64,000 nucleotides of DNA from Diplodia intermedia (GCA_021495925.1 JAKEKT010000074.1:62001-126000); one strand, 5' to 3'; counted from the first letter of the stretch, positions 1-10,532 are shown. Notes: a model not told the origin generated them from the letters alone. Numbers and translations are program-made.

Positions 1-163
1 AATTTTTCGGCCCCTGCAGACAAACGCCACCACCACTACCGTCATCCAAGTGGATCGCAGTATGTTTTCTATGAAGTCCGTTTCGTGGCTTGTTCAGGCA
101 CAGCAGGGATGATAATACCGACAGATTGGCCCCCATTATCAACTCCACAGTAGCAGATTCAGC

Positions 164-588
164 ATGGAGATTTGCACCTTTTGTTTCTCAGAGTGCGCTA
201 CGCTGAGTTTGCACTGTCCCTTGACGGCGGAGACTCGGGGCATGGTGGGCTGCGAGCTGCTCGGGCGGGTGCCGGCGGGCGGTGTGCCGGTGAAGAGGGC
301 GCGCGGGGAGGTTGTGGATCTGGATGCGATGGAGGCGTGTTTGAGGGAGGGGAGGTAGGCTGGCGGGGCCGGGCTGGATATTTTGCCGCAGGAGCCGATT
401 CCCGAGGATCATGTGTATGCGCTGTTGAGGGAGTATCGGGAGGGCGAGGCGTGGTTGAAGGGGGAGGCTGGTGGTGACGCCGCATGCAGCGTGGCACTGT
501 CCCGAGAGCGGGTGAAGAGTACGGAGACGATGCGGGATGTGCTGAGTGAGGGACGGCGGGTCAATGCCATTCCGCCGGCGAAGGAGTG
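164..588 (+). pseudogene. Decayed D-isomer-specific 2-hydroxyacid dehydrogenase fragment
   Basis: This stretch encodes the C-terminal half of an NAD-dependent D-2-hydroxyacid dehydrogenase (GyaR/CtBP-like), broken into several frames. The first frame has LSLHCPLTAETRGMVG followed by ARGEVVDLDAMEACLREGR, the usual NAD-domain end of the family, and then meets a stop near 356. A second frame resumes with LPQEPIPEDHVYALLREY. A third frame over about 460-515 reads LVVTPHAAWHCPESG, which holds the catalytic His of the PHxAW motif. The reading then returns to the second frame with VKSTETMRDVL and stops at 588. No intron explains the shifts, and the N-terminal catalytic and nucleotide-binding part is missing upstream. 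I call it a truncated, frameshifted pseudogene. The family assignment is from memory of the motif order. Confidence 0.6.
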
Positions 589-761
589 AGCGGAGGGATG
601 TTAAGGCGGGGGGAGGAGGCTGAAAATGAACATGGACGCTGCTTTCAGGATCCAGATGGCGGATAGGTCATCGGGGTGTATGTATGTACCGCGTTCGTAT
701 GAAGGTCTCGGCTGAAGTGGTGGCAAGGGAACAGAATTTCGGCAGAAGAGGAAAGGTTTAC

Positions 762-1387
762 TTATTTCCACCCAACAACACTCTTCGCACTCTCCAGGAT
801 TGAGCCTTTGCCGGCCTTCTGCTCCAGCTCGGCGGCGCGTTTCCTCAAGACGTCAGCTTGGAAGCGCCTGAAGGCATTCTCAATCCTCGCCTCGGCGTCG
901 GCATCGCGGGCGATGGCCCTGCGCGCGGACCAGGCGCCGGACAGGGTGCCCAGCTCGCCGCCGATGAACAGGCCGCCGGCGCCGAAGAGCAAGCTGGCGG
1001 CGACATCGGTCAGCGGGGTGCGGTCGAGCAGCTGCGAGACCTCGGGGAGTTTTTCTGATGGGGTCAGCGTCCCACGGCAGGTGTCTCAGGAAGCATGGAC
1101 GCACCGATTCGGCCGTCCTGGAAGCGCACCTCGACGGGGCGGGTGGTGGGTTTGTTGAGGGCCATGATCAGCTTCATGCGGGCGCTGCGGGTGCGCATGA
1201 AGACGGCGGCGCCCAGGGCAACGCCGGCCAGCGAGCCGAGGGCGGTGTGGATGGCGAAGCTCTTGGCGGCGCTGTTGAGGGCGTCGCGGTCGCCGGCCGT
1301 CAGGTCGTGCTGCAGGTGCTGGTCGGCCAGCTCGGCGAGGTCGTCGCCTGCGTGGCGGCGCGAGAGGGCGAGAGAATCGGCCGACAT
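762..1387 (-). CDS. Small conserved membrane protein, function unknown
   Basis: Two exons, complement(762..1054, 1105..1387), give 191 residues. The 50-base intron has a GTGCGT donor and a CTGAC branch point before CAG, and joining it keeps the frame. The start chosen is the ATG at 1387; the open frame continues upstream, but that part is low-complexity P/S/T and unlike the rest. Two short hydrophobic segments can be seen, one around residues 50-67 (LGSLAGVALGAAVF) and one around residues 118-140 (SLLFGAGGLFIGGELG), each followed by basic or charged stretches. The C-terminal third is helical and rich in A, R, E and K. The layout suggests a small two-pass membrane protein, possibly mitochondrial, but I do not recognise a named family. 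Confidence 0.75.
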
Positions 1388-1810
1388 TGTGGTGAGTGGT
1401 GAGAGGAGCTGTGGGTGGTGGGTGGTGGGAGGTGGGTGGGTGATGGAACGGGAGCTTCGGGAGCTTGAGCTCGGGCCACCTGTGACGTAACTATGCCATC
1501 CATGCGTCGCTGCCATCCCCGACCTTTCTCTTCCTCACTCTTCTCTCCCTCACTCTTCTCTCCCTCTCTGTCGTCAATCTTTGCCAACAATACACAGATG
1601 CCGCATCAATCAAGTCTTGCATTTGCTATTTAATCTCAAAAACACCTTTTCCGAGTACTCGTCTCCGAGTATGCGTACAGCGACCGATCTAAAAACAAAC
1701 GGAAAGAGCAGGAAGCTTCAAAGTCGACCCTCCCTAACCCCTATGGCAAGCGTGGCTCTGCCAAGGACGAGGCCGACAACAAGTGCAGCAGTCAATCAAA
1801 CAATTTAGTC

Positions 1811-1976
1811 GGGGTACCGGTCTCTCTGGATGATGTACATGAGATCATGTTCAATGGTCACCCAACCACAGACCTTCATCATCATCTTCCTTCTCCACAG
1901 GGCTGTAAATGTTCTTTGGCTGGCGGTACCGGTCCTTTGGCCTGCTGTTGGCATCCTGGATGATGAACATGAGATC
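1811..1976. repeat. Local partial duplication at the 3' end of a gene
   Basis: Two blocks occur twice in the same order. GGTACCGGTC lies at 1813-1822 and 1925-1934. CTGGATGATG-N-ACATGAGATC lies at 1826-1846 and 1956-1976. The second copy codes, on the minus strand, for the DLMFIIQ...DRYR part of the secreted protein ending at 1851. The first copy lies just after that gene's stop codon and would read DLMYIIQRDRY in another frame. Confidence 0.7.
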
Positions 1977-3413
1977 CGGTTGCTCCTTCCTCCATCCGCC
2001 AAACATGCCGTTCGCGTTGGCGCATTCGTCGATGATCTTCCAGAAGGCCTTCTTGCACTCGGGCTGCTTGACAACGTACGGCTCGGTGCCCTGGTTGACG
2101 AGGATCAGGCGGTAGAAGATCGAGTCCATCATCTGCCTGTCCATGGCCTGCTGCTCGTGCACGAACTTGCCCCCGCCGGGCAGGAGCACGTTGGCGCCCT
2201 CGTCGCGGCAGACCCGCTCGGCCTCGCGGTACAGGTGCGGCTTCGGCAGGGGCAGGCCCCTCACCTTGTAGCAGTGGTGGGTAAGCCCCACGGGCGGCGT
2301 GAACGTCATGTCCAGCTCGCCCGTCGGCTTCGGGACCCACGACCACGTCCGAGCCGTCACCGGAGGCGTCGCCTCGCCCACCGTCCTCGTCGCCTTGAGC
2401 GTCGTCTCCGGCGTCGTCTCAGCCGTCGTCGTCTCTTGCGTCTTCGTCTCCGTCGTCGTCGTCGTCTGCGTCTCCACCGCCGGCGGCGGCGCCGGGACGT
2501 CGCGCTGCTCGGCGAAGAGCTCCCACGTGCGGCCGTCGGCGCCGACGATGCGGCCGGACGCGTCCCTGCCGCCGCTGGTGCCGCCGCACACCTCGACGAG
2601 GCTCTGCAGCGCCGCCATCTCGGCCGACGTCAGCTTGCCGTCGCGCGGCAGCGCCGGCAGGTCCTCCCTCGGCGACGTGACCTCGACGCGCGCCCACGGC
2701 TTCCCGCCCGCGTCCTTGGCGTCCATGGTGATCCAGATGGAGCCGGCCCGCGTGTTGCCGCCGTCGGGGAAGACGGCGTGCGACGGGTCCACGATGCCGG
2801 CGATGTTCCGGTACTGCAGCTGTCTCATGACCTCGGCGGCCGCCTCGCGGTCGAGCGCGACGAGCGTGTGGTTCGAGTCCTTGAAGCGCTCCTGGAAGAG
2901 GCCGCTGCCGCACGTCGCCTGGGGCGCACCGCCGGCGGCGGATGACTTGGTCGAGAGGACCGGTGGGAGCGTCGGGCGCGTCTCGGATCCGGACGGCGCG
3001 GGCGTGAGCGTCGGTGGGAGCATGGGGCGCGTCTCGGATGGCGGGATGGTGAGCATGGGCGGAAGCATGGGACGCGTCTCGGTCGAGGTTGCCGGGACCG
3101 AGAGCATGGGCGGAAGCAGCGGACGCGTCTCCTGGTGGCCAGCCTTTCTGATTTTCGAGATGGCAGCTGTCGGAAGAGGGCCAGAGGACTTATAAGGGAG
3201 AGGCCCCTGAGTAGGCAAGCCGTGCAAGGAGAGCGTAGCGGGGGTGAGTTCGACGGCGTTGTGAGGTTGCAAAAAACGCTCGAGGGTAGAGGTGGTGGGA
3301 GTCTCGGTGGGCATGGAGGAATCCAGACCCCATTCCGAGTCACACGGGGGGAGGACCGGGGCAGCGTAGGCCGCCGAGGCGGCCAAGACTGCGAGAGCTG
3401 GCTTGAAGATCAT
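1851..3413 (-). CDS. Secreted hypothetical protein with ETRPxLPPxL repeats
   Basis: A single exon of 520 residues. The start at 3413 was chosen because it opens with a clear signal peptide (MIFKPALAVLAASAAYAA); the frame is open further upstream without such a feature. After an S/T/P-rich stretch there are four imperfect repeats around ETRPxLPPxL (about residues 95-160). A Cys-bracketed domain follows (starting CGSGLFQERFKD and ending LVEVCGG), then a Thr/Glu-rich spacer. The C-terminal domain has four Cys and a conserved-looking core (CKKAFWKIIDECANANGMF), reminiscent of small Cys-rich domains in secreted fungal proteins. A TATAAAGG box lies about 60 bases upstream. I do not recognise a named family. 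A wall-associated or effector-like role is possible but unproven. A weak alternative 3' splice into the duplicated segment at 1805-1850 cannot be excluded. Confidence 0.75.
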   Translation of the reverse strand: MIFKPALAVLAASAAYAAPVLPPCDSEWGLDSSMPTETPTTSTLERFLQPHNAVELTPATLSLHGLPTQGPLPYKSSGPLPTAAISKIRKAGHQETRPLLPPMLSVPATSTETRPMLPPMLTIPPSETRPMLPPTLTPAPSGSETRPTLPPVLSTKSSAAGGAPQATCGSGLFQERFKDSNHTLVALDREAAAEVMRQLQYRNIAGIVDPSHAVFPDGGNTRAGSIWITMDAKDAGGKPWARVEVTSPREDLPALPRDGKLTSAEMAALQSLVEVCGGTSGGRDASGRIVGADGRTWELFAEQRDVPAPPPAVETQTTTTTETKTQETTTAETTPETTLKATRTVGEATPPVTARTWSWVPKPTGELDMTFTPPVGLTHHCYKVRGLPLPKPHLYREAERVCRDEGANVLLPGGGKFVHEQQAMDRQMMDSIFYRLILVNQGTEPYVVKQPECKKAFWKIIDECANANGMFGGWRKEQPDLMFIIQDANSRPKDRYRQPKNIYSPVEKEDDDEGLWLGDH

Positions 3414-3472
3414 CTTGAAGATGGGTTGGAGCTGAGCTTGGTTGTCGAAAAAAAAGCGAGGCGGGTTTCCAG

Positions 3473-3480
3473 CCTTTATA
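3473..3480 (-). promoter_or_regulatory. TATA box of the secreted repeat protein gene
   Basis: TATAAAGG on the minus strand, 60 bases before the ATG at 3413. An identical box precedes the aldo/keto reductase gene at 37176. Confidence 0.5.
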
Positions 3481-3730
3481 GGCGTTGTAGCCTCGAGGTC
3501 AGAAGCTTCACTCAATGTTGGACTTTGGACCCTTGAGCTCGGAAGCTGCACCCAAGGTTGATATTGGACCCTTGGGCTCAGATGGCCCATCTGCCGCGGT
3601 GCCCGAGTCCCCAGGTAGACGCTGGAATCCATGGCTACTATGCAGTTGGTTGAGCGGTGCACAGGACTTTGTCACCAGTTGTGGCACTGCGAAAGGCTCC
3701 GCTGTAGAATCTGGATGGGTGGTTGAATAC

Positions 3731-3834
3731 ATGTAAATGTAAAGCTTACAATTCATCCGCCTACACCATCTAGATAATGCAGTGTTTGTGTAGGGTAAAC
3801 ACGGTGGGTGCAATTTCATCTGTCGCCCGCCGTG
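3731..3834. repeat. Diverged MITE-like copy (family member 1)
   Basis: The right end, CACGGTGGGTGCAATTTCAT then CTGTCGCCCGCCGTG, matches the ends of the elements finishing at 14970 and 35938. The sequence further in (TTACAATTCATCCGCCTAC) also aligns with them. The left terminal repeat was not found, so this is a truncated or strongly diverged copy. Confidence 0.55.
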
Positions 3835-4887
3835 ACTTCAACTGCTCCCACCACTCTCCGCCCATGGCCGACCGACCGCCTCGCATCTCGGCTCTCCGGT
3901 GGTCACACTGGCGCGAGGGTTTGGAGTAACCTTGGCGGGTGGTTTGTGGGACTGAGTGAGGGGGTTTGGGCGAGGAGGATGGGTTTCACTGGGTGATAGA
4001 GAGAGAGAAAGGGGTACTTGGGTTGGCGCGGTCGGCTTGTTGAAGTTTGGTAGCCAAAAAAAAAAAAAGCAGCAGGCTTGATGAGAAACAAAGAAAGAGA
4101 AGAGTAGAGAATTCCCACCTCCTACCGCTAATACACCGGGAATAATGAGTGCACCACGGCTCAGTCTCCCATTAATCCCGAGCATATACAGTGGCAGTCG
4201 GCGATACCATCTCCGTTCTTCCGTGGTACGACACAAACGACCTTGTTCCACTTACTCAGCCGCGCCGCCGACATCAACTCCCCCTGAAGCCAGCATACCG
4301 ACCGCACCCCCACCTCAGTTGTTCGACTCAGTTTCGTCCCACCACACCACACCACGCGGGGGCCGCCGAGATTTGGTCAGGATCCCCGCCTGCAGGAGCA
4401 GCCCCTCCATCACCTCCACCACCACCAACGAACCATTTACGGCAAGTGGGGTAAAAGGCGGGAAGAAGCGTCCAATGGGCAGCCGCCGTCGAGCTAGCGC
4501 CAGCCATATGTACCGGTGGTGACGACGCCACGGTTCAGCCGCCGCGGCGCGCCGGTGGAACACCCCATCGACACGCCGGTCCCAAAAAAAAAAAATCTGA
4601 TGCCTTTTTGCCGCTGTGGCTTTTGATGATGATGATGATGAGGAGAGAGGAGGGAAAGAAGAAGCGGGCGGCTCCTCCATCCCATCCCCCCGGGCCACCA
4701 CGTGTTGTGCTGCCCGCTTCTTTGTGCAAGTGGGGTCTACTTATCTACTCTTCGTGCTTTGTGGTGGTGGTGGTGGTGTTTTTTTCCCGTCGCACCATGG
4801 TCATGGCGTTCCGCAACTTGGCGTTTTCTTTCCCCTGGCCCGGCTGAACGAGAAAAAAACGCGTGGTTCTCGCGAGCTGGGCCGCGC

Positions 4888-4965
4888 TGGGCTGGGCTGG
4901 GCTGGGCTGGGCTGGCTGACGCTGGTGGGGTGTGTGGTGTGGTGTGGTATGGTGTGGTGTGGTGG
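4888..4965 (+). repeat. Adjacent GGGCT and GGTGT microsatellites
   Basis: About five GGGCT units at 4888-4914 are followed, after a short spacer, by about seven GGTGT-type units at 4931-4965. The G-rich strand has many closely spaced GG/GGG runs and could form a quadruplex. Confidence 0.8.
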
Positions 4966-5195
4966 GACGAACGACGCCCGCCGCCCGCCGCCCGCCATCA
5001 GCCGCGCGCGTGTCCGTCCGTCCCACGGACGGCAAGTAAAGCCAAAAAAAGAGGCAAGCTGGCTTCGTTTTGTTCGAGCTGAAGACGGGATCCGAGTGCT
5101 CCTCTACGGGTCTCGTGTGTATGGTATGGCTGGCCCTGCATTAGATCTCCCGATGGGCGGCGGGTGGGTGTGTGCGGCACCGGGTATGTATGTGG

Positions 5196-5220
5196 TCGAG
5201 TCGAGTCGAGTCGAGCCGAG
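5196..5220 (+). repeat. TCGAG pentanucleotide microsatellite
   Basis: Four to five TCGAG units in tandem ending in two CCGAG variants. Confidence 0.7.
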
Positions 5221-6029
5221 CCAGCAGCCCCTGCAGTAGTGGTAGCGGTAGTTGTGGTGGTGGACGGGTGCCGTACGTCGAAGGAGGGAAAGCCGCGCCG
5301 CCACGGAACCAGAGGGGGCGGGTGGGGTGCTACTGCAGGAACCCGGCCGGGGGGTCGCGCAGTGCCGGAGATGCTCTGCACCCCCTCCATCCCCTCTGTT
5401 CTTGAGACTGGGACGGTTGCTCGTTCTACTTTTTCGGGCGGATTTCATTTGGCTCTTCTGTTTTGGGGTGTGTGTGTCGTGGTGTTGCTTTTGGAGTCGG
5501 GTGGGTGTGTTGGGTGTGTCTCACACGCAAGAAAAGGGCTGTGAAAACAGGAAAGCCGTAGGCTTCTTATGTAGAATAACTTTACACATACATCTTCGGT
5601 CGTTGATCGGTAGCTGCAGGACACACGGACAATTTCTGGAAAACGAACGCCAAGTTGGAGACCGGAAAGAGCTTGCGAGGTGACGGAAACTCGAAGCACG
5701 GCACATGAAACAAGGTCGATGAAACGCCGTCGTCGAGAAGCCGGGAACATCAAACATGTTTTGATTGCAGTGTTTGGTTTCAATTTCACGTGGGTTCATC
5801 CACTCCATGTCTTCGAAAGCAACGGCACCACTCGTTCGCCAAAAGAATGTTTCAAAGAAAAAGCGTATCATCATTTTTTGTCCAGGAAAAAAAGGGGGGA
5901 GGTTGTACTTCCGTACACCAAAAAGAAGAGTAAGAAGAAGAAGATGAAAAAAAAGAAGCGAATACAATCACCACCAGGCAGGTCTCGACCCGCCGACCCG
6001 TATGTTTTCCTCTCTCTCTCTCTCTCCAT

Positions 6030-6850
6030 CTAAGAAGAGCTCTTCAGCTCACCGACGTTGGTCGCAAACGTGCCGAGCATGTTGCCGGCCTCCTGGTAGC
6101 GGCAGGTGACGAGGTTGCCGTCGGAGCACGAGGCGACGCCGCAGCCGACCTTGGTCGTCGTCTTCCACACGACCTGCGTGAAGTGCATGACGCTCATGGG
6201 CACGTCGTCCTTGCCCCAGTACGAGCCGTAGTCGTCGATCTCGGCGTACCACATGTCGACCGTCTGCTGCGCCGTGAGGCCGGTGCCCATGCCGAGGTTC
6301 TCGCCGTAGTCGCCACTGTCGGAGAGTGTTAGTGTTGCTGTGCGGTGGAGGGATGGAGGGATGGAAAGTAAGCTTACCCGGACGAAGAGTGCTCGAAGAC
6401 GCACTTCTCCGAGTGCTCCTTGGCGCCGGCGGCGAGCGTCTCGTCCCACACGAGGCTGCCCGTGTCGACGTGCTTGGCGCGGTAGTCGTTGTGGAGGGTG
6501 ACCCACTCGTTGCCGGACGAGCCCGACGACGAGCCGGCGGCGGAGCTGGTCGCCGACGCGTTGCCGGCGCTGGTCGTCGAGCTGCTGGACTCCTCGGTGA
6601 CGGGCGTGGGCACGGGGGTCGTGGCGGCGCCGCTCGAGGATGACGAGTTGCCGCTGCAGGCGCTGGGCCAGTAGTCGCAGACCCAGGATGGCATGGTGGA
6701 GACGGTGCCGGACGGCTGGGCGGCACTGGGTGGGCGGTCAGAGGAATGATTTCGTGGTGTTGTTTGAGAGTGTGTGACTTACCGCCTGTTGACGGGAGAA
6801 GCCACGGCCAGCGTAGCGAGGGAAGCCACAGTCACGGTAGAGAAACGCAT
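6030..6850 (-). CDS. Secreted CAP-domain (SCP/PR-1/Pry-like) protein
   Basis: Three exons, complement(6030..6315, 6378..6725, 6783..6850), give 233 residues. Introns use GTAAGT and GTAAGC donors. Residues 1-17 are a signal peptide (MRFSTVTVASLATLAVA). A Ser/Thr-rich linker follows, typical of O-glycosylated Pry-type proteins. The CAP domain starts near residue 105 with WVTLHNDYRAKHV and contains CVFEHSSS, GDYGENLG, VDMWYAEIDDY, HFTQVVWKTTTKVGCGVASC and CRYQEAGNMLGTF. These are the usual CAP signatures, including the His and Glu residues of the central cavity and the paired cysteines. Family members bind sterols or fatty acids and are exported. No GPI signal is seen at the C terminus, so it is probably released or wall-bound. 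Confidence 0.93.
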
Positions 6851-8154
6851 GATGCCGGATCAGAGAGTGGTGGAGTTTTTAGCGTGAAAAGCGTGCAGAG
6901 TCGTGATGTTGTGGGGAAAGAATGGAAGGCCCAGTAAGGAATGCTGGAAGCCGGGGAAAGAATGAATGCACGAAGAAGGGAGTGAAGCTGAGTCGGTGTC
7001 AGTGTCGAGGTCAGAGGTGCAGCGGGCGGCTACATTTAAAGAAGGTTACCATCCGCCGTTCCCGGGGGTGGGTTGTTTCATGAAGCCGCCGAGAACTGCA
7101 ATCTGCCCAATGGCCGCGGATATAGTCCCGAGCGGTAGGCTAGACTTTGATGAAACTTCCGTATGTTGCTAGGTAGGCACATGGCGGACGGCGGGGCTGA
7201 CTCTGCACGTCTCGGCGCACGGCGCAGGCGCGCTCCTGCAGCCAGAGCGGCGACACAACAAACAAACCAACACGAGCACGAATCGTGGGGGCAGGAATGT
7301 GCAGGGGGGTGACGTAAGCGCAACTCGCACGCGGCGCGGCGGACCAGGCTGGCTGGTCGTGTTGCGGATACATTCGAGTGCCGGGGAACGCCGCGGGAGT
7401 GCGATTAAGAAATGCGGGGCCCGAGATTAACGGCCGTCTAACTTGGTTGGTTCCTAGGGCGCATGGCGCATGGTGCGACAGCTGGCTACCAGCAAGCGGG
7501 ATAGGGTGGCCGTTGTTGCCTGCTGCACAAGAGACTCCTGTAATTAACCTCCATCTAGACTTCGAGCACGACGGCAGCCTTCTAGACTCGGCGTGCACGC
7601 ATGGCTGCCGTTTGCTCGACTGCGGGCCGTTCGGCCAGCTGTCCGTCGCCGCCCCCCTTTTTCCTCTCCCTCCCGACCAGCCGGCACCGTGGCGGATCCC
7701 CGGCATCAATTCCTGCAGTGTCGCACAGAAGATCCCCGCAACGATCCGCTTCCCGGTCGACACATCATTTTACCTCAATCGATCGAGGTGTGGCTGCAAA
7801 AGGCTGCAAAATGGCCGGCCACCACATCACGCTGCAGTCATCCCACCACCACCACCACCTGCAGGGCCCCCCCTTTCCGCCGCAACAAAATCAACCAAAG
7901 ACCGGCTCTAATTCCTCTATAAGCTCTGCTCAGCCGCGCTGATTACCACGATACGATACGCCATGAGACATTACATATGAAGCGCGTGCGTGCGTGCGAG
8001 CGTGCGTACGAGCCCGAGCCCATGCACACTCTATTTCCCATCCCATCCCGTCCCGTCCCTCCCTCCGCAGCCTTCGCAAGGAAACACCCAGCCCATCAAG
8101 GCCGCCCGCCTCCCGCCAACCCTTCATCTTCCCGCCCTCATCCTCCTCTCCTTC
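6851..8154. other. Intergenic region, no gene supported
   Basis: About 1.3 kb between a convergently terminating tyrosinase gene and the CAP gene start. It contains the CAP promoter side (TTTAAA at 7035-7040 is the only TATA-like element). Long open frames at 7140-7763 exist on both strands but lack domain features and look like GC-driven chance frames. Confidence 0.55.
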
Positions 8155-9799
8155 CTACTCATAAACATAGCAGAACGGCCCGGCCGTGGTGCTCAGCAGC
8201 TCGCGCAGGCGGAACTCGCGGCCGGGCGCGACGAAGCCGACGTCCTGCACGTCGTCCAGCGTGCCGTTGCGGTGCGGCTCGAAGCCGTCGTTCATGGTGA
8301 CGGGGCCGGCGATGGCGGCCTCGCGCGCGTCGGGCGCGAGCATCTGCCATTGCCACCAGATGCGGTCGATGTTGGCGTGGTGGGCGAAGAAGCTATCATG
8401 ATGATCGTCAGACGATGGCGATGGGGAAGGAATGAAGAGAGGGTGTGTGTGTGTGTGAGACTTACGCTGGGTCGCCGGGCGAAACGTAGAGGTCGCGACC
8501 GGGGTCGCCGCCTGTGGATGTCATCGGTCAGTCTTTGTTTTTGGCACTTGCAGCAACGAATCCCTCCCTCCCCGAGCAAAAAAGCATGGACGAACGAACG
8601 GACGAACGAACGGACGAACGAACGACCGAACGAACGACGACTCGTCACCCGGCACCACTCCTCCTCCACTTACCGAGCGAGTAATGCCCGCCGCCGTGCA
8701 CGCCCAACTGGTCGGTCCCAGGATATCCCTGCATGGTGAGCTCGAAGCCGGAAATGTCGGTCGGGCCGGTGAGCAGGCGGCGCACGCTCGACTCGTTGGC
8801 GAAGCGGCGGTTGGCGTCGTCCGTCAGGCTCCTCTTCAGGCAGCGCGGGTTGTACGCGTACGCGTACGAGCTGTTGTCGGTCGCGCCGTTGAGCAGCGAC
8901 AGCCCGTCCGGCCCCAGGTTGACCGTCATGTTGGCGAAGGGCCCCGACGTCACGCAGCCGCCGCCCGTGCCCGGCGAGAGCACGATGGGCGCGGCCGTCC
9001 CCGGGTTGACGATGACCCGGTCGCTGGCGTTGTAGGCCAGCGCCGCGCCGTCGCCCGACAGCGACGTCGCGCTGCCGTCGAAGAGCGGCGACTGCGCGAG
9101 CCCGGTGCGCGCGGTCTTGGTCCAGTCCTGTGCGGGGGGGCGGTGTGGGTTAGTTGCGTGGGATGGATGATGGATGGGGTCGGGGGAGGGCAAGAGTGCG
9201 TGCGTACCCAGTAGGGCTGGGCTCCCGTGTAGCCGCACTCGTTGCGGAGCGCTTGCTCGTACTCCCACGTGAACCAGCGGTGCCAGCCGAGGAAGGACGC
9301 CTGCCGTTGGTTTTTTCTTGTCAGCTTTGCTGGTCTTGAGGGCGTGGGTGCTGCGCCGTACCGTGAGGTGGATGTAGTTCGTCTGGTTGATGTGAGTGAC
9401 GACCCAGTCGTCGTAGCGGGTCTTCGCTCCAGGCGCCAGCTCGGACGGCGTCTTTGCTGCCTTCTTCTGCAGGCACAGCACCGCGTTGCTGTACTCGATC
9501 CTCTCGTCGGCAGTCAGGTCGCCCCTGTTTGTTTCTTCGGTTCAGCGGCTTTTCCATGTCACTATTCGGAGCTGAACCTACCACCACTTGCGGACCGAGA
9601 GCTTGTCCGGCGTGCAGGTGGAGTCGGACGGGACTCTCGCCTTGGCGACGGTGAGGGCATATTGGGAAATCTGCTCAAGTGTGGCGTTGGCCAGGTTCAG
9701 AGCCGGCGAGCCCGCCGCTGTGGCTCTGAGAAGTGGGCCCGCTTCCACGGTAGCACCCGCAGCCAGCAGGGCCATGTTGATCAGTTGAGTAAGCTGCAT
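8155..9799 (-). CDS. Tyrosinase (type-3 copper oxidase), secreted short form
   Basis: Six exons, complement(8155..8392, 8466..8511, 8674..9127, 9208..9300, 9362..9524, 9582..9799), give 403 residues. Tyrosinases oxidise monophenols and diphenols to quinones. A signal peptide covers about residues 1-20. The CuA site has His about 117 (VVTHINQ), 125 (YIHLT) and 134 (FLGWHRWF). The CuB site has His about 302 and 306 (VHGGGHYSLG) and FFAHHANIDRIWW near 326-338, encoded across the last splice junction. The protein ends soon after CuB, so the C-terminal shielding domain of mushroom-type enzymes is absent. This resembles the short secreted ascomycete tyrosinases found in some metabolite clusters. 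All introns are standard; intron 4 holds a minisatellite. No RiPP-type precursor or DUF3328 neighbour is visible. Confidence 0.93.
8588..8638 (+). repeat. 12-base minisatellite inside a tyrosinase intron
   Basis: Tandem units of GACGAACGAACG with minor variants fill part of the intron between 8512 and 8673. Confidence 0.8.
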
Positions 9800-10532
9800 G
9801 TTTGTTTTTTTTTTCACAAGAAACAAGGAATGACTGAAGGGGTAACGAGCGGCAGCCGAGTAGTTTCGACACTGAGGAACAACTACAGCAGAACGGCGTC
9901 CGAGGCGGTTGCTTAAGATCGTGCCTCTTCCGACAATCGGGCCCCCGCTCACTTGTCAGTCAGCCCCACCGCATTGCTGAATCTGCAAAAATTGAGCCGG
10001 AGGAGGCTCCTACCGAGAGTGGTCGAACTTTTCGAGCCGTGATGTGTGCCTTAGGCGACCCACGTAGGGAGATGGCCTGATTCGTGAGCTCCGCCAAGAC
10101 CAGGACTTTGCCTATTTTCCCTACGCTCGAGGCAGCGCGCGGTCCCGGAGCACTTTGGTCTCGTACGTTTGAAATTTAAGAGGAAGATCGGGTGGATAAC
10201 CATTGACCAATTGCAATCACTGGTGCCGGAGCCGCCCTACTCTATATGAGGGTCGTGACGCAATGGCCAACGCGTGGGCTTGTGTAGCGTGTTTTGCGGC
10301 TCCTAGTCAGCCCTACCGTCCTACTGATAACAACTGCCGATGGCCGTGCTTTGACTTTGCCACCGTTTGCTGTCACTTCGGCTTTTCACTTTTTCTCGCG
10401 ATATCAATGGCCATGCAACGGAAAGTATCGTCAAGGGAGGTGGTAAGAGCAATTTGATGTTTTTGGGTGGACGCCCTCATTCAACTGTCTACCTTATTCT
10501 GATAATGCGGAATCAATTAAAATTCAAAAAAT
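9800..10532. other. Intergenic region, tyrosinase promoter side
   Basis: About 730 bases upstream of the tyrosinase start and downstream of the convergent-side hypothetical gene. No open frame with protein-like features and no RNA gene recognised. Confidence 0.5.

Larger units (their letters stand above)
3835..6029. other. Gene-poor block with microsatellites
   Basis: About 2.2 kb with no supportable gene. It is made of simple-sequence and purine/pyrimidine-skewed DNA, with runs of A at 4057-4069 and 4584-4595, GAT/CAT triplet runs near 4624-4641, and the GGGCT, GGTGT and TCGAG arrays listed separately. Open frames here have composition-driven translations on both strands and no domain signals. 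Confidence 0.6.

Noticed and set aside
1830..2945. 371-codon plus-strand frame opposite the secreted repeat protein
   Set aside because: The minus strand has a signal peptide, repeats, Cys pattern and TATA box; the plus frame is R/L/H-rich noise.
5521..5967. Minus-strand frame with a hydrophobic start
   Set aside because: No conserved motif, no good splice structure, and it lies in simple-sequence DNA; probably chance.
7140..7763. Open frames on both strands upstream of the CAP gene
   Set aside because: Neither shows a signal peptide, domain or codon bias like the real genes nearby.
8155..9799. Tyrosinase as part of a ustiloxin-type RiPP cluster
   Set aside because: No DUF3328 (UstY-like) protein and no signal-peptide precursor with KR-separated core repeats was found nearby; the ETRP repeats at 3 kb lack such cleavage spacing.
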